A DNA stretch of 64,000 bases from Chelonoidis abingdonii (taxonomy: Eukaryota; Chordata; Testudines; Testudinidae), in assembly GCF_003597395.2 (NCBI RefSeq), contig NC_133769.1, positions 50,806,341 through 50,870,340 of the forward strand. Reading direction: 5' to 3'. The notes beneath the pieces are model-generated. The model saw only the letters and a list, made by a program, of their open reading frames with translations. It made no database searches and was not told the DNA's origin. Position numbers and translations under genes: made by a program. Shown one piece after another: positions 22,901 through 33,996 of this stretch (its first letter is position 1; each line of letters opens with the position of its first letter).

Positions 22901-23304
22901 ATAAATAGGAGGTATGTGATTGGAAGAATTTCCCCCATGCCCCTTGCCCCTGCTGTTACATCAGAGGCCTGCTACTGATTTCACTGGTATGCTAGAAACA
23001 CATGTTCAAGCCTCTGATCCAGAGCACTGAGAATGAAAGCACAGTCTCATGTCAAGTTTGTACCACACAAATCCTATGGGAGTGGCCAACAACAAACATT
23101 ATTCGGTTCTCAATTCCATTACAATGTCAATTCTGAAACTGCGTGTGTCAGTCACTAATCTACTTTGTCCAGTTCATGTCAAGATGATACACACATTAAT
23201 AAAGAGAAAGGGAAAGCATAACAAACAATACACAAATTAACGATAATAGCCTTCTATCTAGATACAATCTAGTTCCCATCCCTGTAGTATCTCAGTAGCT
23301 ACCC

Positions 23305-23755
23305 ACACTTTGCATTGAAAAAGCACCTTTTATCAATGATTCTCAAAGTGATTTACAATGGCATAGAGGTGTTCCAATAAAAGTTTTACAGAGAAACTGA
23401 GACAAAGAGAGGTTACAATCTGAATGTATGGAAGAGTGCATTTATCAGGAGTGCCTTAATTTTTGGGTGGCGTACTTGTGATATCTCATGGCTGCGTTTT
23501 TAGAAGGGCTGAGTGTCTATAGCTCCCACTGAAGTCCATTCTAGTTATAATTGTTCAGCACTTCTGAAAAATAGGCAATAGGTGACCCCAGGTGGCCAAC
23601 AAAAAATTGAGCTCCCCCTCCCCCAATTAGTTGACATTTTGGACATATTTGCCTATGTCTTAACCAAGATCATACAGGGTTGGGAACAGAACTCTGTTGA
23701 CCCAACTTCTGAACCAGTCTCCTAGTCCAATCACTAGGCCATACTGCTCCTTACT
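23305..23755 (+). repeat. MIR-like SINE split by a foldback
   Basis: The left part (GCACCTTTTATCAATGATTC, then CAGAGAAACTGAGACAAAGA near 23389) and the right part (AAGATCATACAGGGTTGGGA near 23668, then CAATCACTAGGCCATACTGC near 23729) together follow the order of a MIR-type SINE: pre-core, 'gaaactgaggcacagagaggtt', 'aggtcatacag', and a final 'ccactagaccatgctg' phrase. Between 23455 and 23665 an unrelated palindromic element is inserted. Orientation is +. Confidence 0.55.
23455..23625. mobile_element. Foldback of the 'cagaagtgctgagc' type inside the SINE
   Basis: The left arm TTTTTAGAAGGGCTGAGTGT pairs with the right arm TTGTTCAGCACTTCTGAAAA around a centre reading AGCTCCCACTGAAGTCCATT. Further out, TTTTTGGGTGGCGTAC pairs loosely with GGTGGCCAACAAAAAATTG. 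The element separates two halves of a MIR-like SINE and so post-dates it. Similar copies appear at 17301, 45415 and 61385. It has no coding capacity and no visible long target duplication. Confidence 0.55.
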
Positions 23756-23759
23756 TGAT

Positions 23760-25420
23760 AACACACTCTCAAATGTGTATCCATTTTACTTTTAGCATTA
23801 TTGTACTTACTATGGGCCAAATTCTCCAATCCTTCCTCATGCTGAAGTCAGGCATTTCCCTGCTACATGTGGACTAGCAGGTCTATTGGATCAATTTCAG
23901 GTACAGGGAAGTAGTAGTACATTATCTCCTTAAACTGTAGGAAAAAGGACCAAATGCTGTGCTCACTTGCACCCATACACCATCCATGGCAAGATATACG
24001 TGGATAATTTGTGGTAAAATTTGTCCCATTGACTTTAATTAACCAGCACTAAAATTAGTTGTCTCACTTATGATTTCAAATCGTGCTTGTTGCTGCATAT
24101 AACTTAACTGTAATTAAAGTTACTTTAGGTACATTTCAGACAGATGGACAGATAAATAGATAGTGAAGATAGATATACACACATTAATATACACATACAT
24201 AGTACAGTTCATTATTCTTGACTGTGAGGGCTTATGACTATTGACATTGTCAATTTTTATCTCATTACTCATCACTGCTTACTGTGAGTGCTAATAGTAT
24301 ATTTCCATGGAGTTTGTGTGTGCTGCAATGTAAATTCTGACATTGCTAGTGTCAGTCACTAATCTACCTCATTCAGTTCATGTCAAAATGATACATCACA
24401 ATGCTCAACTGTCATCCCTGCTTTAAATAGGTATACGTTTTTCTCAACTTTACAATTAAATATATATACATATCTTTTGGGTTCAGCATCAAGTTCCTAT
24501 CTTACAATATGACCAAGGCATTCTACTAATATTCCAAAGCAATTACAGATTGGTCAAAAATGTTTCTTTAGAAAATTAAGCAGATTAAAATACAGACACT
24601 CTTGAATATTGTTTTCAATAAGCATAAGAAGCCAATATGCTTTTTTTTTCAAATATAAGAACCTGCTTTGTGTCACTGAATTTTCACTTGCCGATATTAC
24701 TTTATTTCATTTTGAAAATGATTGTAGTTTACCAGTTTAAAAACCACAAAACTACAGCAAGTTAACTATGATATTATTTAATTGAACCATTTGCAGTATA
24801 GAGGGTGAATAAAGATTTAGAGGAAAAAGCTGGGACATTATTGTTTTATCCCTTCCCTTTACTCTGTTTATTTTTCTGCATCTCCTTTACTGACCATTCT
24901 TTCACGTTCGTTCCTAGGAGGGCCCACCCCTTCTTTGTGTTTTGTTCCCCAGCTCCAAATCCTACCATATTTCTGTTGTTCTTCTGATTCTATATTCCAT
25001 TCTTCTCCTCCTGGGTTTTCTGTTCATCTGAATCGTCTTTGCCTTAATCTACACTTGTTTCTTTTTTCTCACTCAGGCCTTTCCTACTATAGTAAATGGT
25101 GCCATTTTGACAATTGATTGTCTGCAATTGATGTAACTGCAAATGTAGACAAGGGTAAAGCTTGATCAGCTGTGGTTCAGCAAATTATGAATAACCCCTG
25201 CTTTGACCCAACAGGTCCTGGTCCTGCGGCCGGTGACCTCTCAGAGTCCACAAGTGTTTCAGTGATGACTGAAGCAGGTTTTGTGAAAATTGATTTATTT
25301 AATTAACAAGAAATAATGTATAAAGTAGCCATAGTATTTGTGTTACTGTAATCTAGCTTGGCTGCATTCTCTCTCTCGGCAACTGGTTCCTGTTTGAGTC
25401 TCAGTGATGGAGATGGTCAG
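23760..25420. other. Unannotated AT-rich sequence
   Basis: A few short foldback-like fragments occur (GGGCCAAATTCTCCAATCC near 23815; CCCATTGACTTTAATTAACC near 24026). Otherwise no repeat or gene is recognised. Open frames of 60 codons near 24805-25117 have low-complexity, aromatic-rich composition and no domain signature. Confidence 0.4.
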
Positions 25421-25424
25421 AAAT

Positions 25425-25835
25425 ATTTTGTCAAAAGGTTTTTTTTGATGAAAAATGCCATTATCATCTAAATCAACATTTGGATAAAGTTGTTCAGAAA
25501 AAAAATGAAATGAAGCATGATGATAATTCTGAAATGTTCCATTTGGACATTTTCTGAATTGAACATTTTGATTTTATTTCAAAATGACTTTGTGAAATGA
25601 AATTGGTTTTATACACACACACACTCACACACAGAATTAAAAAGTTGAAATTGGAGCTAAATGTTTCTATTTTATAGAATGAGAAACATTTTTATCAACT
25701 CAAAATAGAAGTTTTTTGGGAATTTCATTTCATGGGAAATTTTGATTTTTTTTGGTTTTGTTCGATTTTGAAATGGAAGAAAATTAGAAATTGCAAAATT
25801 TCCTACAAAATGGAAAATCCAGTTTCCACACATCT
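25425..25835. repeat. AT-rich quasi-palindromic repeat, long copy
   Basis: Repeated, partly self-complementary phrases (GAACATTTTGATTTTATTTC, CATTTCATGGGAAATTTTGA, AATTGCAAAATTTCC) fill 400 bp; an (AC)n microsatellite at 25612-25633 has arisen or inserted within it. A shorter relative lies at 5215-5295. The composition is dominated by AAATTTT words in both orientations. No coding potential; the family name is unknown to me. Confidence 0.45.
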
Positions 25836-26869
25836 CCAGTGAGAGTCAGGAAGCATAGTATCCTGCAGGATTTGTGGCAAGTTTAAACTTCCTGATCAAA
25901 TGTACCTATTTATAGCACAGCAGGGTATATAGAGTCCCATAGACCCTATCAGATGATTACTACAGAAGCTGCTGGGTTTACCAAGCTACTCAATACTTAA
26001 AATTATTAGCAATCATGGTCCTATAACCTTTGATGAGCTCTTCAACTGCTGACAGCAAGGTCATAGCTGTTTCCCAGTTCCTGCTGCCCTGTGGATTTGT
26101 TTGCTTTCAACTAGCTCTCAACCTACATGTTGTAGCCCACACCCAATGACCACCTTTTCAAAAAGCAAAAGCAAGACACATGCCCCTCCCTAGTACCACC
26201 CTTGCCGCTCCTTTTCCCCTGAGACTCCCACCTCTGCCCCTCCTCTTCCTCTGAGGCCACGCCTCTTGGCCAGGCTGAAAGTCCAAGCCAGGCCATGATA
26301 AGAGCCAGCCAGGGAACTCAGGCCACTGAGGGGAGCCCCTAACCCTCCACCCTTCAAAATAGGGAAGTCATAAATATTTGAAGATTTGGTCCTGCAGCTG
26401 AACAATCTGTAAGTGTCCACTAATTTTTAACAACATACCAGGCTGCACTGATTTAGACACCAACAAACTTGAGTACATGTAACTCTGGAGATGCACATGC
26501 TGCATTTATTTCAATAATGTCAGTGATTATGTCCATTTTTCTCCAGTCTGTGAACTTACACACATATGAGAATTTCAGATAAACACGTTTAGAGGCTCTA
26601 ATTCTAATTCATGTAATTTGAATGTTCCTCCTTGTTTGAATATGCATTCTATATAATGGAGTGTTCCCTGAAATAAATACAGGTGGGCCTAATTCTATTC
26701 TTACATCTGTTTATACCTGTGGAACTCCACTGACTCTTTACTGCCCAGAAACTTGTGCAGTTGTCTGTCCCTGTGCAAACTGAGTGTAAAATGCTAATGT
26801 TCTGATCTGATGGTGTTTTATAAACACTTTGCACAGGTAGAAATGACTGTACAAGAGGGCATAGTGAAT

Positions 26870-27085
26870 CGAGCTCATTGATTTAAGGAGTAATTGCTGA
26901 TTTACACCAGCAGAAATGACTGCTGATTTACACTGGCACAATCAGGCTCTTAGGGCCTCCAGTAATTCTGCCCTCAAAAACATTGCTGTAAATCAAGAGT
27001 AACTTTTGTTTATTTCTGTGGTTATTTAAATCAATGGAATTACTCTGGATTTATTTTGGTGTAACTGAGATCAGAATCTAGTTAC
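26870..27085. repeat. Foldback of the 'acactggtgtaa' type
   Basis: The left side contains GATTTACACCAGCAG and GATTTACACTGGCACAATCA; the right side contains TTGGTGTAACTGAGATCAGA, with a centre AAATCAATGGAATTACTCTG. The arms are partly complementary (gatttacac versus gtgtaactgagatc). This is the same general architecture as the insertion at 5667-5768. The central part between 26945 and 27000 is poorly paired, so the copy is old or disrupted. Confidence 0.45.
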
Positions 27086-27099
27086 GAGCTAATGTAACA

Positions 27100-27740
27100 T
27101 TATGGATGAGTATTTAAATGCAAAAAAATCAGGAAATTCAAATATATATTTTTCACAGCAAACAGATCTCAGCCATATAGCAGAGGTATATACTATATGA
27201 ATGATTAAAACTTAACAGTAATAGAATATACTATATATGCATATGGAGGTCAAGTTTCAATTCCTGTGGGAACCATAACTTGAATTTCTTGACTTGTGTG
27301 TTTAAATCTTCAAACATAGCATTAATTTTCATATTGAACATATTGCAGCTTTGACTATGAAATGCATCATCCTGCATTACTTTGCTCCCCTCACAATAAA
27401 AATGGTTTTTGCGGTAACCATGCTTAATTTGATATTTTTTGCATAGCTTTGATTAGTTGGGTTACTTAAATAAGGGTTGCACACACAAATTCTGATTCCT
27501 AGAAATCTGGTCTGCTTTGAGCTAAGATACGATCATCATAACTTGTTCCTTTGGTGAATGAACAGCCCTAATAACAGTGTTAAGCATTCAAAGGAAGGTT
27601 TCAAAAGCAAATGTGGTAGATTGCAGAGCTAAGACATACATATATCCTTTATTTAGGATGACAAAAACTTAAACATATCTTTCAGTACTGTCTCTGACAT
27701 ATATACACAGTATATCACTGCTCTGGACACCAAGTTATTT
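27100..27740. other. Unannotated AT-rich sequence
   Basis: No gene, repeat family or structured RNA recognised. Several TATA-like and ATATAC words occur by composition. Confidence 0.4.
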
Positions 27741-28520
27741 AAAGCTATTATTTAGTGCCATAATAAGTAGTAATTTAAATACAAGGTAAAATCATCACAT
27801 TGTCTTGTTTACTACTGATGTTAATGTTAAGCTGATGTGTAATGCTCCAAAAAGGCAGCCTATGATTTGTTATTATTAAACTGTCAGCTCTGTCATGTGT
27901 TAGGCATAGATTCATACTATACGTCTCTCAGCATATCACTTTATTTTCCATTAGTCAAAAATGAAGTGTTTTAATTGTGTCTCTGCTATTTTTCTATTAA
28001 CTATTTCATGCATTTTCCCCTGGCCTTTTAATTGCAGTTTAATAGTGGTCATTAACACATTAAGTGGTGTTAGAAGAACATTTGAAGTCCTCTTGACTTC
28101 TACCAAAGTTGACACTTCAATGCTAGAGTAATTTCAGCTATTCCTTTATTTAATAGTGACCTATGCAAATATGGAACCATGTCATTTTACAAATTGACTG
28201 TAATAATTAACTAGAAAGGCAAAGTAAAATGAAACAGGTTATAATTAGAATAAAACTGCTACAGTATTACGTCAGCTAGAATAAAATAATCTCAAATGAT
28301 TAAATTGGTTTCAATTATTAAGAATCAGTTTAATGTACCCACTGTTCTGATTTTTTACATTTCTCTTTTTTGTGTGCATTAGATGTCACCTCATACAATT
28401 TATGCATTTTATTCATCTTGGTAAAACAGGCATTACAAAAGTTTAATTAAGCAGTAAAAGACTTCATATGATTCTCTTGAATTCTAAATTAGCTGCAGAA
28501 AGTAGCGATAGTGCATAGTA
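27741..28520. other. Repeat-free block with octamer and homeodomain-like sites; candidate conserved non-coding element
   Basis: An exact ATGCAAAT octamer (POU factor site) lies at 28163-28170, with GTTTAATTAAGC near 28440, TCAATTATTAAG near 28312, CATTAACACATTAAG near 28051 and GTAATAATTAAC near 28200. About 800 bp carry no transposon relic. This combination is typical of distal enhancers of developmental genes, but that is inference from motif density alone. Confidence 0.3.
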
Positions 28521-29640
28521 CATACAATTCATATTCATTTCAATTAGAGGCTTTTATTGTTATACCATATTTCCCTAATCCAGTAAAGATATCGATGTGT
28601 AAGTAGATATACAGATAGATATAGTACTAGCAACTAGCCCTCATGGTATGTTTCTAACTTACATGAACAACTCAGTTTTGCCCCATAATATTTGGATTTT
28701 GTTTTCCATTTTTTCATGTTACTGTTTCGAACACAGGATATAGAGTATGAAATTTCAGAATAATATTTTCATTGAAATCTGCATAGTGCTTATATCATTT
28801 TTCAGTTTGTAGATCTATTGTCCCCAATATTTTGTCTAAAAACCAATAAGGGCAAAGCTAGTTTTCAGAAATAAAAGGAAAACATTATTTTTTCTCTGAT
28901 TTCTTACAAATCGGGTCATGCCACACTGATGTGCGTGAGCAAGTATGTTCAGTTTAGATCTATTTGTCATTAGTTTTTGGAAATTTAACTTGGAATTTTA
29001 GAAGGCACTGAGATACTATGGTGATGGATGCAGTATAAACACCTAGACAGAAGGGTACATGGTTAGATTTTGTCTTAGAAGCATTATTTTTATGTCACAT
29101 CAAATTTCTTCCTTCCACCCCTGCAGCTTGGAAACACTGTTAATAAAATGGAAACCCATGTTAGCCCAACAAAACATAGACATTAGCTGGGATGTGATTA
29201 CTCAAGCACTGGGACTTGCTGCAATCAATTTTAACATTATAGTGGCTGGAAGACCTGGTTTAATAGAAATAACTCTTGTGCTTGTTTAAACTATGCAAAG
29301 GAGGAGATACTTCGGAAGAGCTCTAATAAATTGATTGATGATTGATTTTGATTTATAAACTTTTTTTCTTCCAAAAGGCACCTATTGAAACCTGAAGGCA
29401 CCCATCACAAATTGCAGAATCAGAATAAATAACCTCATAACACACAACAGAAATCATGCCTCCCCCCAAAAAAACCTCCTTTCCTCTTCACAGATATTTC
29501 TCATCAGATCCTTTTATCTCTGCAAAAGCCTGAATAAGTAGGCAAGGATGTGTGTAGATTGGAGAAAGAAAAGCAGCCAATGGTAGGGGGACATTGTGAT
29601 GACTGTGATAGCAGTGGCAAAAAAAAGACCCCATTGGTAG
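28521..29640. other. Unannotated sequence
   Basis: A 76-codon frame at 29059-29289 follows a CCACCCCTGCAG acceptor-like tract but has no family signature and no matching donor. TTGATTGATGATTGATTTTG near 29331 is a short tandem of TGATT words. Nothing else recognised. Confidence 0.35.
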
Positions 29641-29787
29641 CCAGGGTAGATCACTTGCAGTCAGGTGTAGCAAGAGAGGAAGCTGTAGTGTAGACAGGAC
29701 ACAGGCAGTTTAAAAATGCTTGTGTTTGAGCCCTTGCTGCGCTGGTGATGAGTTGCAGGTGATATTTTTGCCAGTGTAGACAAGGCC
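29640..29787. mobile_element. MITE end fragments (AGTGTAGACAAGGCC terminus)
   Basis: The right terminus GCCAGTGTAGACAAGGCC (29770-29787) is the terminal type of the Harbinger-like MITEs at 47569 and 52249. A second such end, TAGTGTAGACAGGAC, lies at about 29683-29697, suggesting two overlapping or tandem fragments. The matching left end is not clear. No coding capacity. Confidence 0.5.
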
Positions 29788-29789
29788 TA

Positions 29790-30828
29790 TGTGTGAATCC
29801 ATCACTGTTAAGTCTGGACACAGCTAAAATATTTGCATCTGTATGGATTCCCTTGAAGTCAATATGCTTCAGTGTGACCACAAGGGTTCACCACCTTGCA
29901 GATGTGACTGTATGATTGGGCCCCAGAGGTTTTTTTGTGACAGGCTTAACTGTTCCTCACATGGGCACCACTCTGTTAGTAGTGGTAATAGTGGGCATGC
30001 TAATTCTGACACAGTTCTTGTGGCTACCTTGGAGCAGGTGTAAATGACATGATGTTAAAAGTGCCAGTGGCAATTGGAGCTGGCTTTATACTTGTGCTCC
30101 CAATATTTCTACCACCAAAGGAGATGCAACAGCAGGAAAATTTTGTGTATGCAAACTCTCAGTAGATCTGAGAGGCTGCCACCAGTGGAACAGTCTGTGG
30201 AAAAAAAGAGATCTGCAAGAAGGCTGACACTATTTTCAATATTTCCAACCAGCTCTCATTTCTACAGTAGATATATCTTTTCTAAGCATCCCTTACATTT
30301 GTTAGAACCACTTTCTAAGGTAATTTTAATTAATATTGTGCAGTTGTAATAATGTAATTATTATTAATTACATTTTACTAATGTAATTAAAATTCTTTGC
30401 TTGCAACAAAGGCAATCAGTGCATCACAATTAGCTGAATATCTACAAAAATAAAAATTAATATGCCAGATTATGGTAACTCAGTACAAATAACCCACTCC
30501 TATATGTCTCATAAATGTAAAATATGGATAATTTGCACAAATAGTTACTTTGTCCTAGGAAACAGAATCTTAGAGAAATTGCTTTGCAGATCGTTGTGAT
30601 TTACCTGCTGGTAAATTGGTTTTCAAGCATTTCCTGCTATATTTATATTAAAAAGGTTGGATCAGACTGATCTATGATGACATGTATAAAAATTTGCAAA
30701 GTGCATCATTAACTTTTCAAGAGAAAATCAGTAAGAAATATTGTACCAATGAGAGCAAACTTAGCAATAACATAAATATAACCCCCACATTGTTTAAAAT
30801 AGTGTTTAAGGAGTTTTGTTGTTAATGT
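29790..30828. other. Unannotated AT-rich sequence
   Basis: Short open frames (66 and 91 codons) lack features. TAATGTAATTATTATTAATTAC near 30349 is a compositionally AT palindrome. No repeat family recognised. Confidence 0.4.
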
Positions 30829-31011
30829 GAGGCAGTATCATTTAGTAGTTATAACAGGAGAGTGGGTGTCAGAATGACTGGGTTCCGTTTTCTATTTCTT
30901 GCACTGGTATATAAAACTTTGGCAAATTATTGAATTTCTTAGTGTCTCTGTTTCCCCATTTGTAAAGTGAGAATAACAATAATAATAATAAAATCTATTT
31001 TAGGGCCTAAT

Positions 31012-31065
31012 CCAAAGCCCACTGAAGTCAGTGGAATGATGCATTTTTACTTCAGTGGGCTTTGG
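31012..31065. repeat. Perfect 17-bp inverted repeat
   Basis: CCAAAGCCCACTGAAGT (31012-31028) and ACTTCAGTGGGCTTTGG (31049-31065) are exact reverse complements separated by 20 bases. It belongs to the foldback family with a 'cactgaagtcagtgg' core that is spread through this window. Perfect pairing suggests a younger copy or recent homogenisation than the other members. Confidence 0.75.
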
Positions 31066-31076
31066 AATGGCTCTTA

Positions 31077-31381
31077 GGATAAGTCCACACTGCAAAGAAA
31101 AACCCATGGCACCAAGTCTCAGAGCCTGGGTCAATTGACTCAGGCTTGCTGGGCTCAAGCAGTGGGGCTAAAAATAGCAATGTAAGCATTCCTGGTCAAG
31201 TTGCAGCCTGAGCTCTGAGAGCCTCCCCCATCACTGGGTTTCAAAGCCCAAGTGCCAGCCCCAGTGGGAACATCTACACTGCTATTTTTAGCCCTGCAGC
31301 CCAAGCTCCATGAGCCTGAGTCAGTTGGCCTGGGCTCTGAGACTCGGAACTGTGGGTTGTTCTTTTCAGCATAGACATACC
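31077..31381. mobile_element. Harbinger-like MITE, 305 bp
   Basis: The left end GGATAAGTCCACACTGCAAAG and the reverse-complemented right end GGTATGTCTATGCTGAAAAG form terminal inverted repeats. TTA precedes the element (31074-31076) and GTTA follows, fitting the TWA target duplication of PIF/Harbinger elements with one stray base. The interior holds two inverted copies of a GCTCTGAGA / TCTCAGAGC phrase and of GGGGCTAAAAATAGCA against TGCTATTTTTAGCC. Non-autonomous. Confidence 0.65.
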
Positions 31382-31449
31382 GTTAGAGGCTTACTGGTTA
31401 ATAAAACACTTTGAGATCCTTGGAAGGAAAGTGCTATATAAAGTGGGTC

Positions 31450-32320
31450 AAAACATGGTTTAGTATTCAAATAACCTGACCTTCCCGAAATCACTTGGTG
31501 TTGGACCCAGTATTTTGTTAGCAGCATTCTGCCCCATTGCTATAGCATTTCATCCCATTGGCATAGCAGCATTCCGCCACAGCTGGAGGGAGGGAGTAGC
31601 AGATTCATTTCCTGGTGTCTAGGGACCCAGGGTTCAGTAAGGCTGAACAAGAGTTATCAGTACTGCAGGTGAGAAGTCAAAATGAGGCTCTCTGAGAACA
31701 GTTCCTCCTCCTGCTGTCTCTGATTGTTTTCAGGGAGAGGGATGGGAAAAGAAGTAGAGAAGGAGATGTCACACTGTCTGGAGTGGCTTACAAATGTGAG
31801 TGTCTACCTGAGGGCAGACTGTCAGAAAAGCAGGACAGATACCCCAAGCTGGTGGTGTGTTCTATAATTAGATTTCACCAAGCCAGTAACAAATGTGAAC
31901 CCCTGGATCACCCTACAGTCTTACAAAAGAGTCACAGACAGCCTCCTTAGACTCTCCACTCTATCTTGCCACACAGACAAACTGGACTTTGTGATAAAAA
32001 GTCACCAAAACCAAAAATCCCACCACATCAGATTGCTCCCAGTCCCAAGATACCCGTCACTTACCCCAGATCAATTGATTCTCTAGATCTTACACCAAAG
32101 AGAATGCTGGTAGCCAATTCTATAGTAAACTAACTAAAGGTTTATTAGCTAAGAAAAGGAAGTGAGAATTATTGATCCTCCTATATTGATCCTCTGCTCT
32201 TTCTCATACCTTCACACCATAGGTAACTGACAAGATTTGTAAAAATGACACAGTTTACTTTTTCAAAAATGTAGTTATCTTCGTCTTTTGTAGTTATACG
32301 TGTTTCCTTTTTATAAACTT
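31450..32320. other. Unannotated sequence
   Basis: GCAGCATTCTGCCCCATTGC near 31521 and GCAGCATTCCGCCACAGC near 31566 form a short direct repeat of about 45-bp period. No gene-like frame with features. No repeat family recognised. Confidence 0.4.
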
Positions 32321-32323
32321 CCT

Positions 32324-32490
32324 AGACCTGGTTTACACCTAAAACTGTACTTGACTAGCTACATCACTCAAGGCTGTGAAAAATTTTGCACCTTGTATAC
32401 TGCAATTAGGTTGATCTAACCCCTGTTGTAGATGCAGCTAGGTCAATGGAAGGACATACTCCTATAGTGGAGTTATGAAGTTCAGCAACC
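32324..32490. mobile_element. Truncated MITE related to 47569 and 52249
   Basis: AGACCTGGTTTACACCTAAA at the left end matches the GGYCTGGTCTACACT-type terminus, and the interior GACTAGCTACATCACTCAAG ... TAGGTTGATCTAACCCCTGT follows the order of the same family (an inverted 'gacctagctacg...taggtcgac' module). The right terminus is missing or decayed. No coding capacity. Confidence 0.5.
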
Positions 32491-33355
32491 GTATTACTTG
32501 ATGGGTTAAGTAGTGGGCTGTGGCTGTTAAGTAAGGTTCCCAGATGGGTTACAATCTGGGTTCTCTATAGATGAAATTCAAGTACCTGAGGGGCATAAGA
32601 TGGGGAAAACTCCTGGTTTCTCTATTTGACTTAGATCTGTGGTGAGGACATCATTGTGCATCTGCAGGGAGTGATCTGGTGTAGAACACCAAGGTTGCCT
32701 CCTTCTAAACATATGCTGTACTGAATTGGATTTCCCAAAATTGGATTCAGCTGTCAGCCTCATTTCCCTGGTATGTGTGTGGAAGCAGTGTGCTTAAAGT
32801 TCTGGAATGGTCATGGCACCATAAGTGTACATGGACTTTATGAACATGTAAGAAAACAAGCCTCCTCCTTGAAAAGCTTTGTTTTCCACAAGAAAATGCT
32901 TGTCACTTGTCCTCAACAATAGCAATAAGGGAGTGGCACTATAGCTTGTCCCTCTATCACAAGTTTGGTTGATGTAGCTACATTATTGACTGTGGCTATT
33001 AATTTCCTTTTGTAATTCCCATTTTTCAATTTCTTATGAGATCGACAGAGCTTTGTCACAGACAACTTGCCTATCTCACAGAGATTCACAAAAAGAAAAT
33101 GTGTGAAAACCTGAAATGAGAAGATTGTGTTGATAGCTTGTTGTTATGCAGGGAAATACAATATGTGCTGAATGTGACTAGACAGAACTTTAGAAACAAT
33201 AATCCCATTACTTCTTTTCTTTGTGCTAAGGGCATATTTGACTTTGCTGTCAGTGTCACTTGTAGTAGTTAAATGAAAAAGAAATGTGTGCTCAATTTGC
33301 TAAACTTTGATTACTACATTAAAATATAAGCAAATGTATATATGGATATTGTTAA
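32491..33355. other. Unannotated AT-rich sequence
   Basis: No gene or repeat recognised. A 61-codon frame near 32578-32763 on the - strand lacks features. Confidence 0.4.
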
Positions 33356-33364
33356 TATATTTTG

Positions 33365-33545
33365 GGGGGGGATTGGCCAAAATCAAAACCAGGGTTCAGG
33401 CACCTATGGACAATGGAGTTGCTCAAAATTCAAACTCGCTTTCAAATTTTGCAATTTTTTTTGATGGACTAAACCAAAATAATGGGTCTGAACACCCACA
33501 AACATTGGAGTGTTTGAAATCCAAATCTGAATCCAAATTGTACAG
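33365..33545. repeat. Diverged repeat with 'aatccaaatctgaatcc' phrases
   Basis: AAAATCAAAACCAGGGTTCA and GAAATCCAAATCTGAATCCA resemble a repeat also glimpsed at 38240-38350 (CCAAAACTGGAACCAAACCC) and 56930-57055 (TTTGGATCTGAACTTTCC). All share alternating AAACC and GGATC/GGTTC words. Too degraded to define ends; low confidence. Confidence 0.3.
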
Positions 33546-33996
33546 TGTGACTCACCTTCCTCTCTCTCTTTTTATCTCTTCTTTACCCTCCTCTGTTCTT
33601 TCCCTTGATGTGTGTGCTGTAATACTGTTCCAGTTAACTCTAGTTTTTATACTAGATAGAGAGACAATGCTGAACAAATAGAGGGCACATTTTCTCTGAG
33701 TATTCATTTCAATGAGAAAGCCAGTTAAGATTTTACATTGTGTGATGGGGTATACAAACCCCACGCGGGGCCCTTTCCCTTATCTGAGACCAGAAGCTGA
33801 GGGAGGAAAGCAGTGGTAGAAAGTGACCCAGAGAGGCTGTGACATACCAGGGAACGATCCAGACTACTGAGTAGCAGTGTCATCCCTGCTCTGCAACCTT
33901 GGGTGCCTTGCAATGCCTTCCTGAGGTAGCTCCCACCTGAGCCGCTCACAAATGGCCGAACAGCATGCAAGCCACACCCTGTGTGTCCGTGTAACT

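Larger units (their letters stand above)
30829..31448 (-). repeat. MIR-like SINE (antisense) carrying two nested inverted-repeat insertions
   Basis: From 30829 the + strand reads the reverse complement of a MIR-type SINE: GTGGGTGTCAGAATGACTGG, TTGGCAAATTATTGAATTTC, then GTCTCTGTTTCCCCATTTGT and GTGAGAATAACAATAATAAT. It resumes after 31382 with AAAACACTTTGAGATCCTTG and AAGTGCTATATAAAG, a tail common to old SINEs of this class. Between lie a short perfect foldback (31012-31065) and a 305-bp MITE (31077-31381). Confidence 0.55.

Noticed and set aside
29059..29289. 76-codon frame after a CTGCAG acceptor-like site
   Set aside because: No donor at a sensible distance and no family signature; the frame ends in a stop without further support.
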